A stretch of DNA of 64,000 bases from assembly GCF_003265325.1 (NCBI RefSeq), contig NZ_QGNX01000003.1:492155-556154 (forward strand), given 5' to 3'. The notes under the pieces are model-generated. The model searched no databases. It saw nothing but the letters and a program-made list of their open reading frames with translations, and was not told the origin of the DNA. The DNA is from Oceanibium sediminis. Its GTDB lineage: Bacteria; Pseudomonadota; Alphaproteobacteria; Rhodobacterales; Rhodobacteraceae. A program made the translations under genes and the position numbers. Shown here piece after piece: positions 39,787 to 48,328 of this stretch (its first letter is position 1; each line of letters opens with the position of its first letter).

Positions 39787-41648
39787 CACACGCCCTTCCG
39801 CTGGCGGGGGCGGGTGGATTCCTGTTCCAGATGCCCTGCGCGCACCCGGTCAGAGGTGGTCACATGGGGGGTGCCCACTTCCCACCAGGCGTGGCCCTCG
39901 GTCGTCCAGCCCTCGTAGGGGTCGACCTTCATGCAGATGACGTAGGTCTTGTCGGAGGCTTTCGCGCGCTTGAACGCCTCGGCGAATTCGGCGGGGTTCG
40001 ACACGGTTTCGGCTGCCGCGCCCATAGCGGCGGCGTGCGCCTCGAAGTCGATGGAAAAGGGCTTGTCCACCGTGGGCGTGTCCACGATCAGGTTGTTAAA
40101 GCTCTCGTTCCCGGTGTTGTTCTGCAACTTGTTGATCACCGCGAAGCCGCCGTTGTCGAGCACGCAGACGATCATCTTCTTGCCCGTCAGGACCGAGGAG
40201 TAGATGTCCGAGTTCATCAGCAAATACGACCCGTCACCGGTGAAGACGACGGTGTCGGCGTCCGGCTCCACCTCGGCTTGGGCGATGCGTGCGCCCCAGC
40301 CGCCGGCAATCTCGTAGCCCATGCAGGAAAAGCCGAATTCCACGTCCACGGTGCCGATGTCCAGCGTACGCCAGTTGGCGGTGACTTCCGCCGGAAGCCC
40401 CCCGGCGGCGGCGACCACACGGTCGCGCTTTTCCACCAGCGCGTTGGCCACGCCGATGGCCTGCGCGTAGGAATTGGGCCGGTTGCCGGGCGCGACATTC
40501 TCGGCCACGTAGTCCACCCATTTTGCGCGCTCGGCCTGTGCGCGGGTCACCCAAGACTCTGGCGCGCGGTAGTCTGACGCCAGCGCCTGAAGCGCCAGTT
40601 TGGCATCGCCCACCACCGTCATCGACAGGTGCTTGGCCGCGTCGTGGCGCGCCACGTTCACGCCGATGAACTTCGCGTCGTGCGAAAACGCGGTCCAGCT
40701 ACCGGTGGTGAAGTCCTGCAGGCGGGTGCCCACGGCCAGGATCACATCCGCTTCCTCGGCGATGGTGTTCGCGCTGTCCGAACCCGTGACGCCGATCGGG
40801 CCGATGTTCAGCGGGTGGGTGTCCAGCATGTTGGCGCGCCCGGCGATGGTTTCCACCACCGGAACCTGCGCGGCTTCGGCAAAGGCGGTCAGTTCGGCCA
40901 CGGCGCCGGAATACTGCACGCCGCCGCCCGCGATGATCATCGGGCGTTTGGCGGTTTTCAGCAGCGCGATGGCGTCGGCCACCTCGCCCGCGTCGGGCGC
41001 CTGGCGGCGGATGCGGTGCACGCGCTTCTCGAACAGCGCCTCGGGGTAGTCGTAGGTCCAGCCCTGCACGTCCTGGGGCAGGCCGATGAAGGCGGGGCCG
41101 CAATCGGCGGGGTCCAGCATGGTGTTCAGCGCGGCGGGCAGCGACTGGATCACCTGCGCGGGATGCGTGATCCGGTCCCAGTAGCGGCTGACGGCCTTGA
41201 ACGCGTCGTTCAGGCCCAGGCTCGGGTTGCCGAAATGCTCAAGCTGTTGCAGCACCGGGTCGGGCAGGCGGGTCAGGAAGGCATCGCCGCAAAGCATCAG
41301 CATCGGTAGGCGGTTAGCATGGGCCAGCGCCGCCGCCGTCAGCAGGTTCGCGGTGCCCGGCCCGGCGCTGGCCGTGGTGAACATGAAGCGCCGACGCAGG
41401 TTGTATTTCGCGTATGCTGCGGCGGCGAAGCCCATGCCCTGTTCGTTCTGCCCGCGATAGAGCGGCAGCTCGTCCTGCATGGTATAAAGCGCCTCGCCCA
41501 GGCAGGTGACGTTGCCATGCCCGAAGATGCCGAAACCGCCGCCACAGATGCGGACTTCCTTGCCGTCGATCTCGATGTACTGGGCGGCCAGCCAGCGGAT
41601 GATCGCCTGTGCGGTGGTCAGAGTTACAGTGCGAGGTGTGTCAGTCAT
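39786..41648 (-). CDS. iolD: 3D-(3,5/4)-trihydroxycyclohexane-1,2-dione acylhydrolase (IolD)
   Basis: A 620-residue thiamine-diphosphate enzyme that opens the inositol ring, giving 5-deoxyglucuronate. It has the three domains of the acetolactate synthase fold: N-terminal PYR domain with RGQNEQGMGFAAAAYAK (catalytic Glu), a central domain, and the C-terminal ThDP/Mg motif GDGSYLLMNSDIYSSV ... NGGFAVINKLQ. The start at 41648 (MTDTPRTVTL) is chosen because family similarity starts there; MGNR four codons up is possible. It is first gene of the minus-strand iol operon, divergent from the 41745 gene across a LacI-type operator. Confidence 0.94.
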   Translation of the reverse strand: MTDTPRTVTLTTAQAIIRWLAAQYIEIDGKEVRICGGGFGIFGHGNVTCLGEALYTMQDELPLYRGQNEQGMGFAAAAYAKYNLRRRFMFTTASAGPGTANLLTAAALAHANRLPMLMLCGDAFLTRLPDPVLQQLEHFGNPSLGLNDAFKAVSRYWDRITHPAQVIQSLPAALNTMLDPADCGPAFIGLPQDVQGWTYDYPEALFEKRVHRIRRQAPDAGEVADAIALLKTAKRPMIIAGGGVQYSGAVAELTAFAEAAQVPVVETIAGRANMLDTHPLNIGPIGVTGSDSANTIAEEADVILAVGTRLQDFTTGSWTAFSHDAKFIGVNVARHDAAKHLSMTVVGDAKLALQALASDYRAPESWVTRAQAERAKWVDYVAENVAPGNRPNSYAQAIGVANALVEKRDRVVAAAGGLPAEVTANWRTLDIGTVDVEFGFSCMGYEIAGGWGARIAQAEVEPDADTVVFTGDGSYLLMNSDIYSSVLTGKKMIVCVLDNGGFAVINKLQNNTGNESFNNLIVDTPTVDKPFSIDFEAHAAAMGAAAETVSNPAEFAEAFKRAKASDKTYVICMKVDPYEGWTTEGHAWWEVGTPHVTTSDRVRAGHLEQESTRPRQRKGV

Positions 41649-41690
41649 GCGATTGCCCATTGACGGATTTTCGATTCTCAGGATACAAGT

Positions 41691-41708
41691 TTTGCAACCG
41701 GTTGCAAA
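41691..41708. promoter_or_regulatory. LacI-type operator in the divergent iol promoter
   Basis: TTTGCAACCGGTTGCAAA is a perfect 18-bp palindrome, the classic form of a LacI/GalR-family operator with a central CG step. It lies 43 bp from the iolD start and 37 bp from the rightward operon start, so one bound repressor could block both. The 14-bp core recurs at 50230-50243. Confidence 0.88.
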
Positions 41709-41744
41709 CCGTATTTCACCACCCAGCCCCGAAGGAGTCGACGC

Positions 41745-42848
41745 ATGACGGAGATTGGAATCGGCATCATCGGCGGCGGCTACATGGGCAAGGCGCATTC
41801 CGTGGCCCACGCCGCCGTTGGCGGGGTCTTCGACACCGCCCTGCGCCCCCGGCTGGAGGTGATCTGCGCGACCACGCCCACCTCGGCCGAGCGGTACCGC
41901 CGGGCCTATGGCTTCGCGCGGGCGACGGACGACTGGCAAGTTCTGGTGGACGACCCGCGCGTCGAGGCGGTTGTCATCGCCTCGCCCCAGCAGACCCACC
42001 GCGCCATCGCCGAAGCGGCCTTCGACCTTGGCAAGCCGGTGTTTTGCGAAAAGCCGCTGGGCGCGACGCTGGAGGACAGCCGCGCCATGGTTGCGGCGGC
42101 GGAAGCCTCGGGCGCGATCAACATGGTCGGCTTCAACTACATCCGCACGCCCGCGTCCCAATACGCGCGCCAGCTGATCGCCGAGGGCGCGATCGGGGAC
42201 ATCACCTGGTTCAGGGGCGAACATACCGAGGATTTCTTCGCCGACCCCGAGGCCCCCGCCACCTGGCGCACCACCGGCATGGGCAACGGCACCATGGGCG
42301 ACCTGGCCCCGCATATGATCAACGCCGCGCTGGCCCTTGTCGGCCCCGTGAAAAGCCTGGTGGCCGAGGTCGAGACGGTGCACGCCACCCGCCCCGGCGG
42401 CGAGGTGACCAACGACGACCAGGCGCAGATGATGGTGCGTTTCGGCTGCGGCGCCATGGGGGCGATGCACTTCAGCCGCATCGCGACCGGGCGCAAGATG
42501 GGCTACGCTTACGAGGTCACCGGCACGAAGGGCGCGATCCGCTTCGACCAGGAGGATCAGAACGCCCTCTGGCTCTACCGTATGGAGGGGGAGGAGGCGA
42601 CGCGCGGCTTCACCAGGATCCTTGCCGGGCCGGCGCATCCCGACTACCAGCCGTTCTGCCTCGGGCCCGGTCATGGCACCGGCTACCAGGACCAGATCAT
42701 CATCGAGGCAAAGGATTTCCTGACCGCCATTCACACAGGCGAAAGCATCTGGCCCACGTTCCGCGACGGGATGGAGGTCAACCGGATCGTCGCCGCCGCC
42801 CACGCGTCCTCGGACGCGGCGGTCTGGGTCGACATAGAAGATTTCTGA
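41745..42848 (+). CDS. Gfo/Idh/MocA-family oxidoreductase (inositol-linked)
   Basis: A 367-residue NAD(P)-dependent dehydrogenase. Rossmann motif IGIGIIGGGYMGKAHS; catalytic EKP in PVFCEKPLGATLE; MGDLAPHMINAAL holds the conserved D-x-x-x-H pair. AAGGAG precedes the ATG. It is first gene of the rightward operon with iolE and another Gfo-family gene, opposite iolD across the LacI operator, so a scyllo- or chiro-inositol (or keto-inositol) dehydrogenase is likely. The exact substrate is inference. Confidence 0.88.
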   Translation: MTEIGIGIIGGGYMGKAHSVAHAAVGGVFDTALRPRLEVICATTPTSAERYRRAYGFARATDDWQVLVDDPRVEAVVIASPQQTHRAIAEAAFDLGKPVFCEKPLGATLEDSRAMVAAAEASGAINMVGFNYIRTPASQYARQLIAEGAIGDITWFRGEHTEDFFADPEAPATWRTTGMGNGTMGDLAPHMINAALALVGPVKSLVAEVETVHATRPGGEVTNDDQAQMMVRFGCGAMGAMHFSRIATGRKMGYAYEVTGTKGAIRFDQEDQNALWLYRMEGEEATRGFTRILAGPAHPDYQPFCLGPGHGTGYQDQIIIEAKDFLTAIHTGESIWPTFRDGMEVNRIVAAAHASSDAAVWVDIEDF

Positions 42849-42865
42849 AAAAGGGGAGCATCCCA

Positions 42866-43756
42866 ATGACTATCCGTATCGGCAACGCGCCCTGTTCCTG
42901 GGGTATCGAGTTCGCGTCCGACCCGTCCTATCCCAGCTGGCAGTCGGTGCTGAGCCAATGCGCCGAGGCAGGCTACAAGGGGATCGAGCTTGGCCCCATC
43001 GGCTACATGCCCGAAGACCCGGCGATCCTGGGTGCGGAACTGGCGAAGAACGACCTGACCCTGATCGGCGGCGTGATCTTCCGCGCCTTCCACGATCCCG
43101 CGAAATGGGATGACGTGATGGACGCCAGTCAGCGCACCTGCAAGGCGCTGGTGGCCCATGGGGCCAAGCACCTGGTGCTGATCGACAGCATCTCGGAACG
43201 GCGTGCGCCGACCGCCGGTCGCGCGGACGAGGCCGAGCAGATGGACGCCGCCGAATGGGCAGCGTTCCGCGACCGGCTGGCCACCATCGCGAAAATGGGC
43301 ACCGAGGAATACGGCCTGACCGTGGGCATCCACGCCCATGCCGCCGGGTTCATGGATTTCGAACCGGAGCTGGAGCGTCTGCTGGACGAGGTGGACGAAA
43401 AGATCCTGAAAATCTGCTTCGACACCGGGCATCATTCCTACGCCGGGTACGACCCGGTGGCCTTCATGAAACGCCATATCGACCGGATCAGCTACATGCA
43501 CTTCAAGGACATCGACCCGGCCGTGAAGGCCGAGGTGGTGGCCAACCGCACCGGTTTCTACAAGGCCTGCGGGCAGGGCATCTTCTGCAACCTCGGCCAA
43601 GGCGACGTGGATTTCCCCGCCGTGCGCCAGGTGCTGCTGGACGCGGGCTTCGAAGGGTGGTGCACGGTCGAGCAGGATTGCGACCCGTCCCTGCCCGGCA
43701 CCCCGATGGAGGATGCGAAGGCGAACCGCGCCTACCTGGAAAGCATCGGTTTCTGA
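42866..43756 (+). CDS. iolE: myo-Inosose-2 dehydratase
   Basis: A 296-residue TIM-barrel enzyme dehydrating 2-keto-myo-inositol to the trihydroxycyclohexane dione used by IolD. IolE signatures: IRIGNAPCSWGIEF, YKGIELGPIGYMPED, IHAHAAGFMDF, CFDTGHHSYAGYDP and YMHFKDID; the His/Glu/Asp residues in these blocks bind the metal. AAGGGGAG lies upstream of the ATG, 17 bp after the preceding gene. It supplies the only step of the core pathway missing from the minus-strand operon. Confidence 0.95.
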   Translation: MTIRIGNAPCSWGIEFASDPSYPSWQSVLSQCAEAGYKGIELGPIGYMPEDPAILGAELAKNDLTLIGGVIFRAFHDPAKWDDVMDASQRTCKALVAHGAKHLVLIDSISERRAPTAGRADEAEQMDAAEWAAFRDRLATIAKMGTEEYGLTVGIHAHAAGFMDFEPELERLLDEVDEKILKICFDTGHHSYAGYDPVAFMKRHIDRISYMHFKDIDPAVKAEVVANRTGFYKACGQGIFCNLGQGDVDFPAVRQVLLDAGFEGWCTVEQDCDPSLPGTPMEDAKANRAYLESIGF

Positions 43757-43770
43757 GAAGGACTACGACC

Positions 43771-44931
43771 ATGCAGAAACTCAACTGGGGCATGATCGGC
43801 GGCGGCGAAGGCAGCCAGATCGGACCGGCACACCGCCTTGGCGCGGGGCTCGACGGGCTGTTCACCTTTGCCGCCGGCGCGCTCGACCATCGCGCCGAGC
43901 AGGGCATCGACTACGGCCGCCGCCTTGGCCTGGGCGATCGCGCCTACGGCAGCTGGCAGGAGATGCTGGAGGGGGAGCGCAATCGCGACGACCGGGTGGA
44001 CCTGGTCACCGTCGCCACCCCCAACGCCACCCATTACGAGATCACCAAGGCCTTCCTTGAGGCCGGGTTTCACGTGCTCTGCGAAAAGCCCATGACCATG
44101 ACGGTGGAGGAGGGCGAGGACATCGTGCGCACCGCCGCCGCCAGCGGCCGGATCTGCGCGGTGAACTACGGCTACTCGGGCTATTCGCTGGTGCGCCACA
44201 TGAAGGCGATGATCGCGCGCGGTGACATCGGCAAAGTGCGGCTGGTCAACGCGGAATTCGCCCACGGCCATCACGCGGATGCGGCGGACGCCGACAACCC
44301 GCGCGTGCGCTGGCGCTACGATCCGGCGCAGGCCGGGGTTTCGGCCCAGTTCGCCGATTGCGGTATCCACGCGCTGCACATGGCCAGTTTCGTGACCGGC
44401 CAGGAAGTGACGAAGCTGAGTGCCGACACCGTGTCCTGCATCGAGAGCCGCGTGCTGGAGGATGACGCGATGGTCAACTTCCGCATGGACGGCGGCGCGG
44501 TCGGGCGGCTCTGGACATCTTCGGTGGCGATCGGGCGGCAGCACGGGCTCGGCATCCAGGTGTTCGGGGAAACGGGCGGCTTGCGCTGGGCGCAGGAGCA
44601 ACCGAACCAGCTTTACTACATGCCGCTCGGCCAGCGTTTGCAGGTGATCGAGCGGGGCGAGGCGAACCTCTCGCCCGAGGCGGACCGCACCAGCCGTGTG
44701 ACCATCGGCCATGCCGAGGGGATGCCGCTGGCCTTCGCCAACATCTACAAGGACCTCCACGAGGCGATCTCCGCCCGCAAGGCGGGGCGCGAGATGGACC
44801 CGGCCGCGAACCTGTATCCCCGTGCGGAAGACGGATTACGCTCCATGGCGGCGGTGGTCGCGGTGGCGCAGTCCGGCAAGCAGGATGGCGCGTGGCTGGA
44901 CGCCCGCCCCCCGATGTTCCGCGAGGGGTAG
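43771..44931 (+). CDS. Gfo/Idh/MocA-family oxidoreductase (inositol-linked, second copy)
   Basis: A 386-residue dehydrogenase. N-terminal WGMIGGGEGSQIGPAHR is an unusual Rossmann start found in a distinct subfamily near inositol genes. Catalytic EKP in HVLCEKPMTMTVE; FADCGIHALHMASFV is the substrate-domain motif. GAAGGA lies upstream, 14 bp after iolE. It is likely an inositol-isomer or inosose dehydrogenase/epimerase helper converting other inositols into the myo pathway; this is context-based. Confidence 0.87.
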   Translation: MQKLNWGMIGGGEGSQIGPAHRLGAGLDGLFTFAAGALDHRAEQGIDYGRRLGLGDRAYGSWQEMLEGERNRDDRVDLVTVATPNATHYEITKAFLEAGFHVLCEKPMTMTVEEGEDIVRTAAASGRICAVNYGYSGYSLVRHMKAMIARGDIGKVRLVNAEFAHGHHADAADADNPRVRWRYDPAQAGVSAQFADCGIHALHMASFVTGQEVTKLSADTVSCIESRVLEDDAMVNFRMDGGAVGRLWTSSVAIGRQHGLGIQVFGETGGLRWAQEQPNQLYYMPLGQRLQVIERGEANLSPEADRTSRVTIGHAEGMPLAFANIYKDLHEAISARKAGREMDPAANLYPRAEDGLRSMAAVVAVAQSGKQDGAWLDARPPMFREG

Positions 44932-44942
44932 GCGCATCGCGA

Positions 44943-44967
44943 AGGGTGGGTTGGAATAACCCACCCT
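44943..44967. terminator. Hairpin between convergent iol operon and LacI gene
   Basis: AGGGTGGGTT (44943-44952) and AACCCACCCT (44958-44967) form a perfect 10-bp stem with a 5-base GGAAT loop, 12 bp after the rightward operon stop. There is no T run, but the position fits a bidirectional terminator. Confidence 0.55.
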
Positions 44968-45155
44968 ATGGATCGCACCCGGCCCGGAGGTAAGTGCGCA
45001 GCGTGCCGGGCCAGCGCCAGCCAGTCCGGGCGGGATGGCACTTTGGCTGCCGCCGGGCGGTGCGTGACCGGCTCTGACATATGGCTGGTATAAAGCGCGG
45101 AATGCCGAAGGGAAAAGCGCCACCCCAAGGGCTGGGGCCGGCCCTTTCGCCGCTC

Positions 45156-46157
45156 TTACGCCGCCGGGCGCAGGGTGCCGCGTTCGACAACCGTGCAGGG
45201 GAACAGCCGGGCTTCCGGCTTCATGGCCGGATCCTCCAGCATGGCGACGATCACCTCGATCGAGGCGTCGATGATCTGCTCGATCGGTTGGTGAATCGTC
45301 GTCAGGTCGATGTTCTGCCAGCCCGACATCTCCATGTCGTTCAGCCCGATGATCCCGATGTCCCCCGGCACGGCCAGGCCACGGTCGCGCACGGCGCTGA
45401 GCGCGCCGATGGAAAGGACGTCATCGCCGCAGAAATACGCCTCGGCCTGCTGGCCCTGGTCGAGCAGGCGCAGCATCTCGTTTCGCCCGGCGCGGAAGGA
45501 ATACGCCTCGGCGAAGGAAACGCTCACCTCGATCCCGGGCAGTTTTTCAAGCGCGTCGAGGAACCCCTTCTGCCGGTCCTGGGTCGAGGTTGCCGCCGCC
45601 GGTCCGCCGAGAAAGGCGAGCCGCTTGTAGCCGCGCCGCACAAGCTCATTCGCGGCCATGCGCCCGCAGGCGACGTTGTCGATGCCCACCACGTGCACCA
45701 GCGGGGCCTTCGCATAGCGCCCGAAGGTGTGCACCACCGGCATCCCCGCATCGCGGAACGCCTTGGAAAACCCCGGCTTCAGCGTGGAGGAGGCGACGAT
45801 GACCCCGTCCACCGAGTACTGTTGGAGCATCTGCACGGAATGCGTCGGCTCGGTTTCGCCCGACAGGTTGACCAGCAGCGGGCGCAGGCCCCGTTCCTGG
45901 AGGCCGCGGGTGAACTGGTCGAAGACGGTCAGGAAGATCGGGTTATGAAAGTTGTTGGACACCAGCCCGATCATCTTCGTGCGCCGGGTTGCCAGTGAGC
46001 GGGCGATGAAATTCGGGCTGTAGCCGAGCTTTTCCGCCGCCGCCAGGACCTTCTCGCGGGTCCGCTGGGACACCGAGGCGCCCTCGGTAAAGGTGCGCGA
46101 CACGGCCGAGCGGGAAACGCCAGCCAGTTCGGCAACGTCTTTCAGGGTCACGGCCAT
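45156..46157 (-). CDS. LacI-family transcriptional repressor
   Basis: A 333-residue regulator. The N-terminal helix-turn-helix is VTLKDVAELAGVSRSAVSRTF, followed by the hinge helix region SPNFIARSLATRRTKMIGLV. The C-terminal periplasmic-binding-protein-like domain senses a sugar-type effector (DGVIVASSTLKPG, PGDIGIIGLNDMEMSGW). It lies 34 bp after the small membrane protein gene, last in the transporter operon. The two TTGCAACCGGTTGCA-type palindromes at 41691 and 50230 are the natural candidates for its operators. It probably represses iol and transport genes until an inositol-derived inducer binds. Confidence 0.92.
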   Translation of the reverse strand: MAVTLKDVAELAGVSRSAVSRTFTEGASVSQRTREKVLAAAEKLGYSPNFIARSLATRRTKMIGLVSNNFHNPIFLTVFDQFTRGLQERGLRPLLVNLSGETEPTHSVQMLQQYSVDGVIVASSTLKPGFSKAFRDAGMPVVHTFGRYAKAPLVHVVGIDNVACGRMAANELVRRGYKRLAFLGGPAAATSTQDRQKGFLDALEKLPGIEVSVSFAEAYSFRAGRNEMLRLLDQGQQAEAYFCGDDVLSIGALSAVRDRGLAVPGDIGIIGLNDMEMSGWQNIDLTTIHQPIEQIIDASIEVIVAMLEDPAMKPEARLFPCTVVERGTLRPAA

Positions 46158-46191
46158 GCAGCGCCTTTCTCAACCTGCGAAGCGGGGGGGA

Positions 46192-46383
46192 TCAGTCGGG
46201 CGCACCATAGTCGATGGTGGCGAAACGCCAAGCGGTGACCGCGCCGAGCCCGACGAAGAAAACGCCCCAGAACGGCGCGCCTGTGGCGAATTCGAACAGC
46301 CCCCAGGCAATCGCGACGCCGACCACCGCCGCCCGCACCCAGCGCGGGCGGAAGAAGGGGTCCGTCAGGTCGATCAGCTTCAC
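46192..46383 (-). CDS. Small two-TM protein in the sugar ABC operon
   Basis: A 63-residue protein from GTG 46383 (VKLIDLTDPFFRPRW). The start overlaps the ATPase stop codon by 4 bases (GTGA), which strongly supports translation. Two hydrophobic segments, AAVVGVAIAWGLFEFATG and FWGVFFVGLGAVTAW, form a probable membrane hairpin. I recognise no family with a known function. Its fixed place between ATPase and regulator suggests an accessory of the importer. Confidence 0.7.
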   Translation of the reverse strand: MKLIDLTDPFFRPRWVRAAVVGVAIAWGLFEFATGAPFWGVFFVGLGAVTAWRFATIDYGAPD

Positions 46384-47150
46384 GCCGCGCCCTCGTATTC
46401 CGCGCCGGTCTTGGCGCCGGTGATGTAGGCCACCACGTCCTGGCCGTCGGTGTCCTCCTTCATCAGGTTCGCCACGATCCGCCCGCGGCGGAACACCACG
46501 ATGCGGTCCACCAGGTCGAAGACCTGGCGCATGTTGTGGCTGACCAGGATCAGGCTTTCGCCCTGTTCTTTCAGGGTGCGGATGATGTTTTCCACCTGCG
46601 CGGTTTCCTGCACCCCAAGGGCGGCGGTCGGCTCGTCCATGATCGTCAGCTTGCTGGCGAAAGTGGCGGTGCGCGCGATGGCGACGCACTGGCGCTGCCC
46701 GCCGGACATGTTGCGGATGGTGTTGCGGATGTTGGGGATCTTCACGGCGGTCTTTTCCAGCCCCGCCAGCGTCGCCTCTCGCATCCCCTTGTAGTCCAGG
46801 ATCGAAAACGGCCCCAGTTTGAAGCGTAGCTTTTCGCGCCCCAGGAAAAGGTTGTCGGGCACGTCCAGGTCGTCGGCCAGGGCCAGCGTCTGGAACACGG
46901 TCTCGATCCCGGCCTCGCGCGCCTCCAGCGGGCCGGCGAAATGCACCGGCTTGCCGTCGAATATGATGTCGCCGCGGGTGCGTTGTTCCACCCCGGTGAT
47001 CTGGCGCACGAAGGTGGATTTGCCCGCCCCGTTGTCGCCCATGATGGCGACATGCTCGCCGCGCTTCAGCACGAAGTCCGCCCCCTCAAGCGCGTGCACG
47101 CCGCCGTAGTGCTTGGTGAGATCCCTGGTTTCCAGAATGGTGTCACTCAT
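46380..47150 (-). CDS. Sugar ABC transporter ATP-binding protein
   Basis: A 256-residue single-domain ABC ATPase. Walker A GDNGAGKST, Q-loop region ETVFQTLALADDL, signature MSGGQRQCVAIART, Walker B LTIMDEPTAAL and switch His in LVSHNMRQV. The single domain fits FrcA-type systems; RbsA/IatA-type importers have two fused domains. It overlaps the small downstream gene by 4 bases and starts 13 bp after the permease gene. Cytosolic side of the importer. Confidence 0.93.
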   Translation of the reverse strand: MSDTILETRDLTKHYGGVHALEGADFVLKRGEHVAIMGDNGAGKSTFVRQITGVEQRTRGDIIFDGKPVHFAGPLEAREAGIETVFQTLALADDLDVPDNLFLGREKLRFKLGPFSILDYKGMREATLAGLEKTAVKIPNIRNTIRNMSGGQRQCVAIARTATFASKLTIMDEPTAALGVQETAQVENIIRTLKEQGESLILVSHNMRQVFDLVDRIVVFRRGRIVANLMKEDTDGQDVVAYITGAKTGAEYEGAA

Positions 47151-47163
47151 GGTCTTGTCCCCC

Positions 47164-48237
47164 TCATGCCCTGCGCGCGGCGCGTTGCTGGCGCCACTGG
47201 TCGAGGACCACGGCCCCCACGATGATCCCGCCCTTCACCATTTCCTGGTAGAAGGCGTCGAGCCGCAGGAACGTGAAGCCCGAGATGATGACGCCGAAGA
47301 TCAGCGCCCCGATCACCGTCCCGATGATCGAGCCGCGCCCGCCCGCAAGCGACACGCCCCCGATCACCGCCATGGCGATGGCGTCGAGTTCATAGATGAT
47401 GCCCATGCCCGACTGCGCGGTCAGGTTCTTTGACGTCAGCACGATGGCCGAAACCCCGGCCAGCATCCCCGCGATGGTATAGACCAGCACCTTGTGGCGC
47501 GCGACGTTGATGCCCGACATCCGCGCCGCATCCTCGTTCGAGCCGATGGCGTAGGTGTGCTTGCCGTAAAGCGTGTATTTCATGACCAGGTGGAACAGCA
47601 CCGCCAGCACCACGAATATGATGACGGGCATCATGCCCTTGCCGATCGCCGCGTAGCTTTCCGTCGGGAAGGAAATCGGCTGGCCGGACGTCCACCACTT
47701 CGCCACCCCGCGCGCGGAGACCATCATCCCCAGCGTCGCGATGAAGGGGGGAATGCGGGCATAGGCCACGAATAGCCCGTTGATCATGCCCGCGAAGATA
47801 CCGCAGAGCAGGCCGACCATGATCGGCACAAGGATCGGCAGGTCCATCCATGCCGGGCCGAACACCGCCTTGGGGTTGGGGTTGCCGTTCACCTCGGCCA
47901 CTTGCGCGAAGCTCATGGCGATCATCGCCGTGGCCCCCACGACCGAGCCCGACGACAGGTCGATCCCGCCCGAGATGATGACCTGCGTGACCCCCAGCGC
48001 GATGATGCCGATGATCGCCACCTGGAGGATGATGATCTTCAGCCGCGCCTCGTTGAAGATGCTGTCGAAGCGGTCGTTGCTGTCGAACAGGAAACTCTGC
48101 CCCATGATCAGCGCGCCAAGCCCCTCGAAGATGGCGACGATCAGGATCAGCGCGCCAAAGACGTTCATTTCATTCGGCCATTGCCGCTTGGTCTTGTCGA
48201 AGGTCAGTCCGCCGGTGCCGTGGCTTGCCTCTGCCAT
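47164..48237 (-). CDS. Sugar ABC transporter permease
   Basis: A 357-residue inner-membrane permease of the RbsC/FrcC class. Typical motifs: VTQVIISGGIDLSSGSVVG, ARIPPFIATLGMMVSARGVA, YAIGSNEDAARMSGINVARHKVLVYT (read in parts; the coupling loop) and AMAVIGGVSLAGGRGSI. Length and N-terminal extension resemble FrcC. GGGGGAA precedes the start. It forms the channel with the ATPase at 46380-47150 and the binding protein at 48329-49273. Confidence 0.92.
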   Translation of the reverse strand: MAEASHGTGGLTFDKTKRQWPNEMNVFGALILIVAIFEGLGALIMGQSFLFDSNDRFDSIFNEARLKIIILQVAIIGIIALGVTQVIISGGIDLSSGSVVGATAMIAMSFAQVAEVNGNPNPKAVFGPAWMDLPILVPIMVGLLCGIFAGMINGLFVAYARIPPFIATLGMMVSARGVAKWWTSGQPISFPTESYAAIGKGMMPVIIFVVLAVLFHLVMKYTLYGKHTYAIGSNEDAARMSGINVARHKVLVYTIAGMLAGVSAIVLTSKNLTAQSGMGIIYELDAIAMAVIGGVSLAGGRGSIIGTVIGALIFGVIISGFTFLRLDAFYQEMVKGGIIVGAVVLDQWRQQRAARRA

Positions 48238-48328
48238 CAGTCATTCCCCCTGGATGCCGCGTTTTCGTATTGTGGGGTAGGGGGCCGTCGCCACCGACGC
48301 GGCCCCCTGCCATATGTTTGCCGGGCGA

